Part shown: one piece after another, positions 46,872-56,365 of the stretch
Position numbering within the stretch: the first letter of the stretch is position 1
Layout: each line of letters begins with the position of its first letter
DNA from: Priestia aryabhattai B8W22
GTDB lineage: Bacteria > Bacillota > Bacilli > Bacillales > Bacillaceae_H
Assembly (NCBI RefSeq): GCF_000956595.1
Contig: NZ_JYOO01000011.1
Location: forward strand, 82,667-146,666
DNA: 64,000 nucleotides
Direction: 5' to 3'
Notes under the pieces: generated by a model
Told to the model about the DNA's origin: nothing
Seen by the model: only the letters and a program-made list of their open reading frames with translations
The model's database searches: none
Program-made: the position numbers and the translations under genes

Positions 46872-47900
46872 TTACAAAATTAGCATCGCGTCGCCGAAGC
46901 TGAAAAAACGATACTTCTCTGCTACAGCTTGTTCATAGGCAGAAATGACGTTTTCTCTTCCTGCTAAGGCACTTACAAGCATAATGAGCGTAGATTTTGG
47001 AAGATGGAAATTTGTAATCATTCCATCAATTGCTTTAAATTCATACCCTGGGAAGATAAAAATATTGGTCCAGCCTGAAGAAGCAACAAATTTGCCGTTA
47101 TGCTCAGTTGCAATCGTTTCAAGGGTACGGGTAGAAGTTGTGCCTACTGAAATAATGCGACCGCCTTTTTCACGTACGCTGTTTAGTAAAGCAGCGGTGC
47201 CTTCACTCACTTGATAAAACTCTGAGTGCATATCGTGCTCTTCTAAGTCGTCAACGCTGACTGGACGGAATGTACCCAATCCGACATGAAGCGTTAAAAA
47301 TGCAATATGCACACCTTTTTCTTTTAACTGTTCAAGCATCTCTTCTGTAAAGTGAAGACCTGCTGTTGGCGCTGCTGCAGAACCTTGTTCGCGAGCAAAA
47401 ACCGTTTGGTAGCGCTCTTGATCATCCAAGCGTTCTTTAATATAAGGCGGCAGCGGCATTTCTCCCAGCTGTTCCAGAACCTCATAAAAGATGCCTTCAT
47501 AGTTAAATTCTAGCAAACGTCCGCCTTGGTCGCTCGTTTCTTTACATACAGCTGTCAGACGTCCGTCACCAAACGAAATAACCGTGCCTTCTTTTACTCG
47601 CTTAGCCGGTTTTACAAGCGTCTCCCACGTATCGCCCTGTGTTTGTTTTAAAAGCAATACTTCAATATTAGCACCTGTATCTTCTTTTGTCCCAAATAAT
47701 CGTGCAGGAAGAACACGCGTGTCGTTTAACACTAAACAATCTCCTTCTTGCACATAATCAAGAAGGTCATGAAACATATGATGCTTCACACTTCCTGTTT
47801 CTTTGTTTAATACCATGAGTCTTGACGCATCTCGCTGCTCAAGCGGCGTTTGGGCAATCAATTCTTCTGGTAAATGAAAATCAAATAAATCTACTTTCAA
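46872..47900 (-). CDS. queA: S-adenosylmethionine:tRNA ribosyltransferase-isomerase QueA
   Basis: Makes epoxyqueuosine from preQ1-tRNA using the ribosyl of SAM. The 342-residue product starts [30 protein letters not shown] and carries the family's [29 protein letters not shown] and [17 protein letters not shown]. The start is TTG at 47900, with AGGTGA 5 nt upstream. It gives the same N-terminus as the B. subtilis protein; the GTG three codons earlier is part of that site. It lies between the DUF2905 gene and tgt. Confidence 0.96.
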   Translation of the reverse strand: MKVDLFDFHLPEELIAQTPLEQRDASRLMVLNKETGSVKHHMFHDLLDYVQEGDCLVLNDTRVLPARLFGTKEDTGANIEVLLLKQTQGDTWETLVKPAKRVKEGTVISFGDGRLTAVCKETSDQGGRLLEFNYEGIFYEVLEQLGEMPLPPYIKERLDDQERYQTVFAREQGSAAAPTAGLHFTEEMLEQLKEKGVHIAFLTLHVGLGTFRPVSVDDLEEHDMHSEFYQVSEGTAALLNSVREKGGRIISVGTTSTRTLETIATEHNGKFVASSGWTNIFIFPGYEFKAIDGMITNFHLPKSTLIMLVSALAGRENVISAYEQAVAEKYRFFSFGDAMLIL

Positions 47901-47923
47901 AATGTTCACCTGTTTCTACTTAA

Positions 47924-48124
47924 TTATTTAAATCTGCCAATTACATAAAAAATAAGTGATAACACAACGCTTACTAGAATACATGTCACAATCGGGAAAT
48001 AAAAGGTTGTATTTCCTTTTTTAATAAAAATATCGCCAGGAAGCTTGCCAACGAACTGCCATACCAGCCCAATGACGACTAAAATGCCCCCTAATGTGAT
48101 AAGCATCTTAGGCATATCATTCAC
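47924..48124 (-). CDS. DUF2905 small membrane protein
   Basis: A 66-residue protein with two membrane helices ([19 protein letters not shown] and [21 protein letters not shown]) joined by [17 protein letters not shown], the DUF2905 signature. Its GTG overlaps the ruvB stop by 4 nt (GTGA), with GGAGGTG upstream, so it is coupled to ruvB. It is common beside ruvB in Bacilli; its function is unknown. Confidence 0.88.
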   Translation of the reverse strand: MNDMPKMLITLGGILVVIGLVWQFVGKLPGDIFIKKGNTTFYFPIVTCILVSVVLSLIFYVIGRFK

Positions 48125-49122
48125 TGATCAGGCACCTCCAGCTGAAAATGATCATAAACCAAAGGCGTCACAATTCGTCCTCGCGGCGTTCGCTGCAAAA
48201 AGCCGATTTGCAATAGATACGGCTCATATACGTCTTCAATTGTGTGAGACTCTTCACCAATAGTAGCCGATATTGTGTCTAACCCTACAGGTCCGCCTCT
48301 AAATTTTTCGATAATCCCTCTTAATAATTTATGGTCAATATGATCAAGACCTAAACGGTCCACCTGCAACATTTCTAATGCTTCAGTGGCAAGCCTTTCG
48401 GTTATGGCTCCGTCTCCTTTGACCTGAGCAAAATCTCTGACTCTTCGAAGCAAGCGATTCGCAATACGCGGGGTTCCCCTAGCACGCCTAGCCATCTCAA
48501 ACGTAGCTTTCTGATCAATCTCTACATCTAAAATAGCTGCTGTTCTTTCTACTATCGAAGCAAGATCTTCTTCTTGATAATATTCTAAACGGCTTAAAAC
48601 GCCGAAGCGATCACGCAAAGGAGAAGATAAAAGCCCTGCTCTTGTCGTTGCACCTACTAGCGTAAACGGAGGCAAATCAAGACGGACAGAACGTGCACTC
48701 GGCCCTTTTCCAATCACAATATCCAAACAGAAATCTTCCATTGCTGGGTATAGTACTTCTTCAACCGAACGATTTAATCGATGAATTTCATCAATAAAAA
48801 GCACATCTCCAGGCTCTAAGCTGGTTAAAACCGCGGCTAAGTCGCCTGGACGCTCAATGGCTGGCCCCGAGGTCGTACGGATTTGCACGCCCATTTCATT
48901 AGCGATAATAGTGGCAAGGGTTGTTTTACCTAATCCTGGAGGACCATATAAAAGCACGTGATCTAACGTTTCGCTTCGCATTTTGGCAGCTTTAATAAAA
49001 ATGTCAAGATGAGATTTTACTTTATGCTGACCAATATACTGCTGTAAGGTTTGCGGCCGCAAACTTTGCTCGATGATTTCTTCTTCACCAAGAACATCTC
49101 CCGTTACAATACGATCGTCCAT
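48121..49122 (-). CDS. ruvB: Holliday junction branch-migration motor RuvB
   Basis: AAA+ ATPase of 333 residues that drives RuvA-bound Holliday junctions. Walker A is [10 protein letters not shown] (about residue 59), Walker B FIDEIHR, sensor 1 [21 protein letters not shown], and the C-terminal winged helix ends [13 protein letters not shown]. It starts [16 protein letters not shown]. It is 16 nt after ruvA and overlaps the DUF2905 start. Confidence 0.98.
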   Translation of the reverse strand: MDDRIVTGDVLGEEEIIEQSLRPQTLQQYIGQHKVKSHLDIFIKAAKMRSETLDHVLLYGPPGLGKTTLATIIANEMGVQIRTTSGPAIERPGDLAAVLTSLEPGDVLFIDEIHRLNRSVEEVLYPAMEDFCLDIVIGKGPSARSVRLDLPPFTLVGATTRAGLLSSPLRDRFGVLSRLEYYQEEDLASIVERTAAILDVEIDQKATFEMARRARGTPRIANRLLRRVRDFAQVKGDGAITERLATEALEMLQVDRLGLDHIDHKLLRGIIEKFRGGPVGLDTISATIGEESHTIEDVYEPYLLQIGFLQRTPRGRIVTPLVYDHFQLEVPDQ

Positions 49123-49138
49123 TTTACTCCTCCCTTAC

Positions 49139-49750
49139 TTATTGTTTCAATAATTGTTTTAGCGCTTCTTTAATATACTGATCTGTTGTCATCGTTTCCT
49201 TCATTAAAGCCGGAACAATTTTTTTGATTTCTCTTTCTGCATAACCTAATACTTTAAGTGCTTCAATCGCTTCATCGAGTGCTTCTGAACTTTGAGATTT
49301 GACTTCTTGTGCGTCCAGATCTGCAAATAAAGAAGGAACGGCATCTGGTACAATATCATGCAGCTTTCCTTTTAAATCTAGAATCATCTGTCGAGCTGTT
49401 TTTTTACCTACTCCTGGAAACTTAACTAAAAACTTCTCGTCTTCCTCCTCCACAGCTTGGACAACCTGCGCTGGATTACCTGACGCTAAAATAGCTAAAC
49501 CGCCTTTTGGGCCGATTCCTGACACGCTAATTAACTTCATAAATAAATCCTTTTGTTCTCGCGAAGCAAACCCGTAAAGGGCAATTACGTCTTCTCTTAC
49601 ATATTGGTAGGTGTAAACCGTCTTTGGTTGTTCATCAATTGAAAATACATATGGATTCGGCGTAAAGACTTGATAGCCTATCCCGTTGTTTTCAATTACT
49701 ACATACTCAGGATTTATATATGTAACAGTGCCTTTGATATAATCAAACAA
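49139..49750 (-). CDS. ruvA: Holliday junction recognition protein RuvA
   Basis: Forms the tetramer that flattens Holliday junctions for RuvB. The 203-residue protein has domain I ([26 protein letters not shown]), the two helix-hairpin-helix motifs of domain II ([16 protein letters not shown] and [16 protein letters not shown]), a linker, and domain III ([19 protein letters not shown]). The start has GGAGAGAG in front. A long hairpin (49777-49820) lies in its leader. Confidence 0.97.
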   Translation of the reverse strand: MFDYIKGTVTYINPEYVVIENNGIGYQVFTPNPYVFSIDEQPKTVYTYQYVREDVIALYGFASREQKDLFMKLISVSGIGPKGGLAILASGNPAQVVQAVEEEDEKFLVKFPGVGKKTARQMILDLKGKLHDIVPDAVPSLFADLDAQEVKSQSSEALDEAIEALKVLGYAEREIKKIVPALMKETMTTDQYIKEALKQLLKQ

Positions 49751-49776
49751 TAAGCTCTCTCCTTAATCACGTACGC

Positions 49777-49820
49777 GCGGGCATTGACCTTCAACTTTGC
49801 CTACGAAGAATCCTGCCCGC
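49777..49820 (-). other. Hairpin in the ruvA leader
   Basis: GCGGGCA (49777-49783) and TGCCCGC (49814-49820) are perfect 7-bp arms with a 30-nt loop that can pair further. It sits about 27 nt before the ruvA start on the minus strand, without a T-tract. The rest of 49821-50047 shows no gene and only a loose -10-like sequence. Confidence 0.4.
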
Positions 49821-50047
49821 ATCGTTCTCTATTTTCCTTTAAAGTTGCTTTTAAAAAAGACTTTCAAGAGAACGTTTGCCTCTTTTCATCTTTGTCAACC
49901 GACTTTTACAATAGCTGTAAAAAATAGAACCGCCCACTTTTATTGATGAATGACCTTTTAAGTTATATACAATACTAGACTGTTGAATACCATTTTAACA
50001 TATCGCCAAAAGCAAATAGAAGCAATTTAGAATGTTGCATTCAATAA

Positions 50048-50584
50048 TTATTTTACCATACTAAAAAACGGCTGCTTGATTGAAAGCGGCCGCTGCTGGA
50101 GCTGATAGATTTTATAGAAATTAATGAGGGAAAGATATTCATCTTTTGATTGAACGCGAATACCTTTCTTTAATTGTTCATGCTGATAGCTTTCAAGCCT
50201 TTTGATGTCAATTTGAAAAAACGACTGTATAATGTGCTGCGACGAAGCTGGTTTGCCTTCAAATGCTGAGAGAATACCGTTAACAGAAAGCCCTACGTAG
50301 CCGTTCTCTTTTAAAATAGGTGAAATATCGTCTATGCTTGTTCTAAAAACTAGCTCTTGATCCGTTTCTTTAAGCAGTCGCCAATTTTTATATTTTTCCA
50401 TTAATTGTTTTTTCGTCATAGAAGGGCTTTTGATCATCTCTTGACTTACGACTCCATCCACATACACGCGCTCAAGAAATAATGTCATCGGCTCCTTTTC
50501 ATTCGCATCTGCACGGTATGGCATTATACAAAGCACAATACTTACTAGCATTAAAAAAGCTGCTTGATGAATGACTTTCTTCAC
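50048..50584 (-). CDS. bofC: Sporulation intercompartmental signalling factor BofC
   Basis: Forespore protein that restrains the SpoIVB-dependent signal activating SigK in the mother cell. The 178-residue product has a signal peptide (KVIHQAAFLMLVSIVLCIMPYRADA, cleavage near residue 28) and a mature domain with MTLFLERVYVDGVVSQEMIKS. No enzymatic motif is present, as expected. The start is GTG with GAGGTGAAG before it. It is upstream of ruvA as in B. subtilis. I could not find a clear SigG promoter. Confidence 0.9.
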   Translation of the reverse strand: MKKVIHQAAFLMLVSIVLCIMPYRADANEKEPMTLFLERVYVDGVVSQEMIKSPSMTKKQLMEKYKNWRLLKETDQELVFRTSIDDISPILKENGYVGLSVNGILSAFEGKPASSQHIIQSFFQIDIKRLESYQHEQLKKGIRVQSKDEYLSLINFYKIYQLQQRPLSIKQPFFSMVK

Positions 50585-50784
50585 TCACCTTCACCTCACA
50601 CGTTAATCATACTCTTTTTAGTATTATCTAAAAAGGTTTTGTGAAAATCTACACTAATAGTTTGACCTACTTATTTTCTTTTATCCTCTTATTTTATAAA
50701 GCAAATCCCTTTCTCGATATTATGGTAAGAAAACATGGAGTATTTGTTACATTCACACACTATTTGTAAAATTTTCTCTTGAAC

Positions 50785-50810
50785 GTTTTAATTAAATTTT
50801 CGCAGGGTAT
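50785..50810 (+). promoter_or_regulatory. SigB-type promoter of the general stress gene
   Basis: GTTTTA (50785-50790), 14-nt spacer, GGGTAT (50805-50810): a close match to the SigB consensus GTTTAA-N12-14-GGGTAT, 66 nt before the ATG. The remaining 50585-50784 shows no gene. Confidence 0.75.
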
Positions 50811-50875
50811 GTACATAGTGGAAGTAATTGTAAGGACTTCTATTATCTATTTTCATAAAAAAGGGAGCTGAAGTA

Positions 50876-51955
50876 ATGAGAATGAATAAACGTGTAGTCG
50901 GAACTTTTTTTTCAGAGAAAGAAGCTTTAGATGTTATCCACAATTTAAAGCGTCAAGGTTATCGAGAAACAGACATTATGGTTATCTCTAACAGTAAAAG
51001 CAATACATTTCAAATAGGTCATGATACAAATGTAATTATTGAAGCTGGTTCACCTGCCGTAAGTTCATTAGCTGGCGTCATGATGGATAACTTTTTTACT
51101 ATGATGACAGGCGGCATGGGGCTCAAACAAGGAAGCGGCTTGAAATCAAAATTAATCCGCATGGGCATACCGGACTTCTCAGCCGTGCAGTGCGAGACAG
51201 ATGTAGCTGCTGGTAAAATTCTAATTTTGATAGATGCCGTAAGCTCTGAACAAACTCCAGCGTACGGAACGTATACGGAACACAACGAGCATAGAGCCGT
51301 CCAATTACGTGAAGAAAAATTAGATGTCTTAAAAGAACGCGTTCAAGTCGGTGAAGTAAAACTCCACAAAAAAGTAATAGAGGAAGAAAGAACTGTACAC
51401 GTTCCTGTTACGAGAGAAGAGTTTTATATTGAACGCCGCCCTGTAATTGACGGAGACTATAACGCTGGGCCACTTACAGAAGATGAAATTATTCGTGTTC
51501 CAATCATGGAAGAACGAGTAGAAATAACCAAAAGACCAGTTATTGTTGAAGAAGTAATTATAGGAAAAAAACTTATTCAAGAAACAAAAGAATGGACTGA
51601 AACGATTAAGAAAGAAGAAGCGAGCGTAGAACCTGATGGACTCGCGAGCCCTGAAGTATACGAAAATATGATGAACTATACAGACCATACTTACGCTCAA
51701 GTTTCTGCAGCTCTAGCAAGCGACGTGGAAGCTGAATACGAAAATAGTCAGACAACTAACAACGAGAAGCCAAACACACAAGCTAATAAGACAAGCTCTT
51801 CTGCAAAAAATGTAAAAAATACAAAGAGTGTCGCTACGGCACCAGCAGATACGAAAAAAAGAGAAGGTCGCCTCAAACAAAACGAAACTAACGCTCAAAA
51901 TGAAGAAGCGGAATCTAAAATAACAAACAAATCTGCTTCTAACAAGAAAAATTAA
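50876..51955 (+). CDS. YsnF-like general stress protein with YflT and DUF2382 domains
   Basis: A 359-residue soluble protein in three parts. The N-terminal YflT/GSP17M-like domain (residues 1-110) reads MRMNKRVVGTFFSEKEALDVIHNLKRQGYRETDIMVISN in pieces, with the pattern VIEAGSPAVSSLAGVMMDNF. The central DUF2382/YsnF domain (about 135-250) contains repeated basic-acidic strands LREEKLDVLKERVQVGEVKLHKKVIEEERTVHVPV. A disordered Ser/Lys/Asn-rich tail follows. Such proteins belong to the SigB stress regulon. The first ATG has GGGAG 8 nt upstream, and a SigB-type promoter precedes it. Its biochemical role is unknown; the tail is unusually long. Confidence 0.85.
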   Translation: MRMNKRVVGTFFSEKEALDVIHNLKRQGYRETDIMVISNSKSNTFQIGHDTNVIIEAGSPAVSSLAGVMMDNFFTMMTGGMGLKQGSGLKSKLIRMGIPDFSAVQCETDVAAGKILILIDAVSSEQTPAYGTYTEHNEHRAVQLREEKLDVLKERVQVGEVKLHKKVIEEERTVHVPVTREEFYIERRPVIDGDYNAGPLTEDEIIRVPIMEERVEITKRPVIVEEVIIGKKLIQETKEWTETIKKEEASVEPDGLASPEVYENMMNYTDHTYAQVSAALASDVEAEYENSQTTNNEKPNTQANKTSSSAKNVKNTKSVATAPADTKKREGRLKQNETNAQNEEAESKITNKSASNKKN

Positions 51956-51969
51956 TAGTTACATGTTCG

Positions 51970-52006
51970 AGGAATAGCTGCCTGGCTTCAATGGCAGCTT
52001 TTTTAT
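51970..52006 (+). terminator. Terminator of the general stress gene
   Basis: AGCTGCC (51976-51982) / GGCAGCT (51993-51999) with a 10-nt loop, followed by T6, 20 nt after the stop. Confidence 0.88.
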
Positions 52007-52017
52007 ATGTATTCTCA

Positions 52018-52048
52018 TCAAAAAACAGCCGTCCTTCACAGACAGCTG
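52018..52048 (-). terminator. Terminator of the CoxA-like lipoprotein gene
   Basis: CAGC.GTC / GAC.GCTG arms with one mismatch and a 7-nt loop. On the minus strand they are followed by T6, ten nucleotides past the stop. Confidence 0.75.
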
Positions 52049-52057
52049 CTTCTTCAT

Positions 52058-52717
52058 TTAACGATGTTTATGATTGACATTCTCATCGACTGATTCAAAT
52101 AGACCATTGAAATTAGTTTGAATCGTATTTCGGTCTTTTCCATTTCGAATATCGTCATCAAGAGAACGAGCATTCATAAATACATCATGATCTACTTTTA
52201 CTTGAACATTGTAGTCCTTCGCAATAGGCTTTACTTTATCGAGCACATTTTGTTTTAAACGGCCGTTATTTACGTCTTTGGCAGGATCCACAGCAACTAA
52301 TAGCTGATCTCCACGGACAACGGCGCGACTATTTTCTACACCTTTAACGCTTGCAGCCCGATCAGCCACTTTTTCCGTAAAGTCTCTTGGATAATCTTCA
52401 CCATAATACATATTAGCAACGCCATTTGTACGATCATTTGTATTATTGATGTTTCCATAAGGGTTTGTCGGATTGTCAAAACGTCCATCACTTACGTTTA
52501 ACGGATAATTAGGTGTTCCATTCCCATCTAAAACTTCAGTCATTGGACCTTTCGGATTATCTACGCGATGTTCATTTGCTTTTTCATTTGTATGATACCC
52601 AACAGGCTGTGTCGTATCTGTATAGCGTTGTTCCATACCTTGGTCTTTGTTATTGCAAGCGCCAAGTCCCATCATACATGCAAAAGCTAAAGAAGTTGCT
52701 ACATACCTATTCAACAT
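52058..52717 (-). CDS. coxA: YhcN/YlaJ-type sporulation lipoprotein (CoxA-like)
   Basis: A 219-residue secreted lipoprotein: signal MLNRYVATSLAFACMMGLGAC with a GLGAC lipobox (Cys21). An Asn/Asp/Thr-rich linker follows, and a C-terminal YhcN domain (about 105-180, EKVADRAASVKGVENSRAVVRGDQLLVAVDPAKD). The family is sporulation-associated, with members at the spore inner membrane and cortex. In B. subtilis coxA (yrbB) is adjacent to safA; here a kinase-like gene lies between them. GGGGGCG precedes the ATG. The paralogue name is thus positional. Confidence 0.85.
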   Translation of the reverse strand: MLNRYVATSLAFACMMGLGACNNKDQGMEQRYTDTTQPVGYHTNEKANEHRVDNPKGPMTEVLDGNGTPNYPLNVSDGRFDNPTNPYGNINNTNDRTNGVANMYYGEDYPRDFTEKVADRAASVKGVENSRAVVRGDQLLVAVDPAKDVNNGRLKQNVLDKVKPIAKDYNVQVKVDHDVFMNARSLDDDIRNGKDRNTIQTNFNGLFESVDENVNHKHR

Positions 52718-52811
52718 AATCGCCCCCTAATTTAAGCTCTATTTACTATGAGCTTACTATTAGGATTAAAAGACAAGCCGTTTCTTATTCGATGAAGTGT
52801 TTATAAACTCT

Positions 52812-53777
52812 TTACATGTCATGTAGGTTTTGTAAGTGCTGGTAAATCACTCGATAAAACTGTGTACGCTGTGACCACTCTTCAACTGATTGCTGCATTA
52901 ACCTTTGACGATTTGCCCATGATAAAGCAGAAGCGTTGGTATTCCAGTTTCTCATCAGCATCGATGGAAATAGCAAGGAAGCAAGAAAAAAACGCTGCTT
53001 GCTTAATTCTTTTATTTTCGAGTGTTGAAGTAGTTCTTTCATCGACCACTGAACGTAAGGCAAAAAGCGCTGGGCCAGCTGAACATAGTCATACAGAGCC
53101 GGAGCTTTAGCCGATAAGTCAAAATCAATCATAACAATACCCAAGTGGTTTGTTTTCAAGAAATTATGTGAAGCAACGTCACCATGAATAATGGAACAGT
53201 TCAACCCACTATCTTTGAAACGCTCCATTAAGACTAAAGCTTTTTCTCCCCAAGTCACAATGTCTTTATATACATGAAATTGATTAAATTCCCTAAATAT
53301 ATGTGATGCTTCTCGAAAAGAGGAAAGCCGCTTTTTCCATTTTAAAATAAGATCATACTCAGAAAGCTTTGTATATGCAGCTATTTTCTTTTTATGAACT
53401 TCTCCATGATAGCGGATCAATGCTTGTAATACTTCTTCCCGATCCTGAAAACTTTCATACGTTACCTCTTTTACTTGCTTAACAAAAGGCATCATCGCCC
53501 AATACAAATGACGGTCCTTTATATAAAGTTCACCTTCTGGGTAAGCTTCGAAATTAACAGCGTACCCTTGTTGAATCTGAGATAAAAAATGATAAACATG
53601 TTCAATTTTACCTTTGTCTCTGTAGGCTTTTATTACTTTTTTTCCTCTATTCGTATCCGCTATGATGACATGAGGCTTTTTCATACGGTAGGTCTCAACG
53701 TGAATATCTCTTTTTTTCAAATAGAGAAAGAGACGATTTAAATTAAAATCGTCTCGTGTATAATAATCAATCTTCAT
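52812..53777 (-). CDS. CotS-like aminoglycoside-phosphotransferase-fold protein (spore coat-associated kinase family)
   Basis: A 321-residue protein of the CotS/YutH group. The phosphotransferase core is visible: the Brenner-type SIIHGDVASHNFLKTN (about residue 205) and the metal-binding MIDFDLSAKAPALYDYVQL. The N-terminal lobe is short, with no clear ATP-binding lysine, so activity is uncertain. Homologues are spore-coat or spore-crust proteins in B. subtilis. The start at 53777 (MKIDYYTRDDF) overlaps the safA stop by 11 nt. It has no good ribosome binding site, so it is probably read by coupling from safA. An alternative ATG at 53792 is possible. Confidence 0.78.
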   Translation of the reverse strand: MKIDYYTRDDFNLNRLFLYLKKRDIHVETYRMKKPHVIIADTNRGKKVIKAYRDKGKIEHVYHFLSQIQQGYAVNFEAYPEGELYIKDRHLYWAMMPFVKQVKEVTYESFQDREEVLQALIRYHGEVHKKKIAAYTKLSEYDLILKWKKRLSSFREASHIFREFNQFHVYKDIVTWGEKALVLMERFKDSGLNCSIIHGDVASHNFLKTNHLGIVMIDFDLSAKAPALYDYVQLAQRFLPYVQWSMKELLQHSKIKELSKQRFFLASLLFPSMLMRNWNTNASALSWANRQRLMQQSVEEWSQRTQFYRVIYQHLQNLHDM

Positions 53778-55041
53778 CTTCGTCGTACTCATCATATTCT
53801 GGAATACTAAATGCATTTGGGTCAAACGCAGGATACGGAGGTACACCAATCATGCCATATGGGGCTGGATAGGGTGCCCTTGGATCCTGAAAGCCATAAG
53901 GTACCTGCTGCTGGTACTGTGGATAAGGCTGCTGTGGTGCATAGTCGTCAGGTCTTGGTTCACCGCAGCCGCAGTCTCCTTGCTGCTGTGGTGCATAGTG
54001 CTGCCCATAATGGTAAGGCGCGTTTCCAAACCCTTCGGAAGAACTTTCATAATGGCCACCTGTCATAGCTCCTTGCACTTGTGGATACATCGGTGCTTGA
54101 TGATAAGCCGGATAAACGGGCTGCTGATATCCCCATGGAGGCGGACAAGGAGAACATTGTACCGGTCCATAGCAGCTGTGTGGCATCATTGGATACATTG
54201 GCATCGGTGCCATGTGAGCGCCCATTGCATGTTCTTCAAACGATTCGTTTTCATAACCGTGATGATACATTGGAGCCTGTTGATACATTGGCATTGGATA
54301 TGGCTGCGGTGCATACATTGGCGGATGACACGGCATATAATTAAATCCGCAGCCTGGCATCACAGGCGATATTGGCATGATTGGGTAACATGGCATTTGA
54401 GGAGGCATTTCTATACTCTCCATCTCAGGACTTTCTGGCGATTCATGCTTGGGTAGTTCTTTTGGTGCTTCTTTTTTTGGAGCCTGCATCGCCATATTAA
54501 CGGTGTAATAATTGTTAATATCAATCTCAGGTGCAATTGGCTTTAATTTAGGAAGCTTTGGCGCAACTGGCATTTCTTTTTTAGGCTGAACGATTGGTGC
54601 TTCTTTCTTTGGCTGTGCGACCGGCGCTTCTTTCTTTGGCTGCGCAATCGGCGCTTCCTTTTTCGGTTGAGCAATTGGTGCTTCTTTTTTAGGCTGTGCG
54701 ATCGGCGCTTCTTTTATCGGTTGCATAAACGGTGTCTGAGCAGGCTGATTAGCTGACTTTTTCTCATCTGGACTTTCATCAATTTCCGTTACTGGATAAG
54801 CTTTTGTGGATTGATCACTATAAGGGTGTTGAACTTTAGGCATTTCTTTTATCCCAGGTGAAGGAGCTCCTTCTTTTTGAACAGGCACTCCGCTTGTTGG
54901 CACTTTAATTTTCATTCCAGGCATGATCATGTCTGGATTGCTTAATTGAGAATTCGCTTTTTTTAACTCTTCAAAATTAACCCCATACTTTTCAGCGATT
55001 TTCCAAAGGGTATCCCCTTTTTGAACGATATGGATTTTCAA
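53767..55041 (-). CDS. safA: Spore morphogenetic LysM protein SafA
   Basis: Inner-coat morphogenetic protein that binds the cortex-coat interface, 424 residues. A single LysM domain occupies residues 1-49 (MKIHIVQKGDTLWKIAEKYGVNFEELKKANSQLSNPDMIMPGMKIKVP in pieces). Next come an acidic stretch and six exact 9-residue repeats of the type QPKKEAPIA (107-160). A long Pro/Met/Tyr/His/Gln-rich tail follows, with the motif GDCGCGEPR. The start is TTG at 55041, with GGGAGGGG 7 nt upstream, matching the family N-terminus. A downstream kinase-like gene overlaps its end. Confidence 0.94.
   Translation of the reverse strand: MKIHIVQKGDTLWKIAEKYGVNFEELKKANSQLSNPDMIMPGMKIKVPTSGVPVQKEGAPSPGIKEMPKVQHPYSDQSTKAYPVTEIDESPDEKKSANQPAQTPFMQPIKEAPIAQPKKEAPIAQPKKEAPIAQPKKEAPVAQPKKEAPIVQPKKEMPVAPKLPKLKPIAPEIDINNYYTVNMAMQAPKKEAPKELPKHESPESPEMESIEMPPQMPCYPIMPISPVMPGCGFNYMPCHPPMYAPQPYPMPMYQQAPMYHHGYENESFEEHAMGAHMAPMPMYPMMPHSCYGPVQCSPCPPPWGYQQPVYPAYHQAPMYPQVQGAMTGGHYESSSEGFGNAPYHYGQHYAPQQQGDCGCGEPRPDDYAPQQPYPQYQQQVPYGFQDPRAPYPAPYGMIGVPPYPAFDPNAFSIPEYDEYDEDED
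54562..54723. repeat. Six-copy 27-bp tandem repeat in safA
   Basis: 162 bp in six units of 27 bp encode QPxKEAPIA-type 9-mers without interruption. Units differ by few bases, mostly at third positions, indicating both selection on the peptide and recent expansion. Confidence 0.9.
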
Positions 55042-55182
55042 CGTCATTCCCCTCCCGAGTAGAGTCTCTGCCATCTATATGTGCAAAATCAAAGTAAGTT
55101 CTGTTTGTTCATCACAAGATATGCCTTGAACCATTTTTTTATTCATTTTGCCCACAGTTTGGTTCAAGTTTTTATGATAAAG

Positions 55183-55225
55183 AAAAAAAGACTTATCAAC
55201 ACAAACAATATGTCAATAAGTCTTC
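55183..55225 (-). terminator. Terminator of the nadBCA transcript
   Basis: AAGACTTAT / ATAAGTCTT arms with a 15-nt loop. On the minus strand they are followed by T7, 40 nt after the nadA stop. Confidence 0.8.
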
Positions 55226-55261
55226 TTTTAGACCTTCTTTGTTTAATTGTCTTAAAAATCT

Positions 55262-56365
55262 TTATGCGCGTTCTAACATATTCGTTAGGGCTTTGATAGC
55301 GCCTTCTGCTGTATGTTTATCCACCTTGATTTGATTTACTTCTTTTCCTTCTTCGATGCTTTCTAAAGCCCACAGCAAGTGAGGCAAATCAATTCGGTTC
55401 ATCGTCAAACAAGGACACATATAGGGATTAAGCGAAACAATTTCTTTATCCGGATGACTGTTGATAATCCGTTTCACTAAGTTCATTTCCGTGCCAATGG
55501 CCCATTTAGAGCCTGAAGGAGCTTTTTCAATTGTATCAATAATATATTTTGTAGAACCTGCATAATCTGATTTTTGCACCACTTCATGGGAACACTCCGG
55601 ATGAACAATAATATTCATCTCAGGCTTCTTCTCGCGCAAATAATCAATATTTTTAACCGTGAAATTTTCGTGCACAGAACAGTGACCTTTCCATAGAATC
55701 ACCTTGATATTGTTTATATCGCCTTCATATTCAAGCATTTCTTCAATAGGATTCCAAATGGCCATTTCATCTAGTCCAACACCTAAATCATAAGCTGTGT
55801 TTCTGCCCAAATGCTGATCTGGTAAAAAGAGAATGCGCTCTTTTTTAGAAAATGCCCACTCCACCATATTTTTTGCATTTGAAGATGTTACTGTTGCACC
55901 ATCATGTTCGCCTACAAAAGATTTAATTGCAGCTGTAGAATTCACATACGTAAGCGGAATAATCGTATCTCCGAAAAGATCCTGTAAGACAGGCCATGCC
56001 TTTTCTGTTTGCTGAATAGTAGCCATATCAGCCATTGAACAGCCAGCTCGCATATCAGGTAAAATGACTTTTTGATTTTCATCTGTTAAAATATCAGCTG
56101 TTTCTGCCATGAAGTGAACGCCGCAAAACACAATATGCTCAGCTTCTCTATTTTCAGCTGCTATTTGGGCCAGCTGTAAGGAGTCTCCTACCGCATCTGC
56201 AAACTCGTACACTTCGTCTTTTTGATAATGGTGGCCGAGCAGAAACAATTTGCTTCCGAGGTTTTTCTTGATTTCTAGTACTCTTCTTTTCATTTCATTT
56301 TCTGTGAGCTCCGTATATTTAGCGGGCAGCGTTTGCTGCTGAAGCGTTTGTAATAAACTCATCAT
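55262..56365 (-). CDS. nadA: Quinolinate synthase
   Basis: Condenses iminoaspartate with dihydroxyacetone phosphate to quinolinate, using a [4Fe-4S] cluster. The 367-residue product has the three cluster cysteines: FCGVHFM (about residue 83), HPEC (about 240) and CPCLTM (about 325). It starts [11 protein letters not shown], with AAAGGGG upstream; two adjacent ATGs are possible. The ATG lies 47 nt inside the end of nadC. It is the last gene of nadB-nadC-nadA, terminated at 55183. Confidence 0.96.
   Translation of the reverse strand: MMSLLQTLQQQTLPAKYTELTENEMKRRVLEIKKNLGSKLFLLGHHYQKDEVYEFADAVGDSLQLAQIAAENREAEHIVFCGVHFMAETADILTDENQKVILPDMRAGCSMADMATIQQTEKAWPVLQDLFGDTIIPLTYVNSTAAIKSFVGEHDGATVTSSNAKNMVEWAFSKKERILFLPDQHLGRNTAYDLGVGLDEMAIWNPIEEMLEYEGDINNIKVILWKGHCSVHENFTVKNIDYLREKKPEMNIIVHPECSHEVVQKSDYAGSTKYIIDTIEKAPSGSKWAIGTEMNLVKRIINSHPDKEIVSLNPYMCPCLTMNRIDLPHLLWALESIEEGKEVNQIKVDKHTAEGAIKALTNMLERA

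Noticed and set aside
53980..54456. 158-codon plus-strand ORF opposite safA
   Set aside because: It is the antisense of the low-complexity Pro/Met/His-rich tail of SafA, with Trp/His/Arg-rich composition, no ribosome binding site and no family resemblance.
54562..54723. Possible CRISPR-like array
   Set aside because: Units are contiguous without spacers, in frame with safA and coding, so it is a protein repeat.
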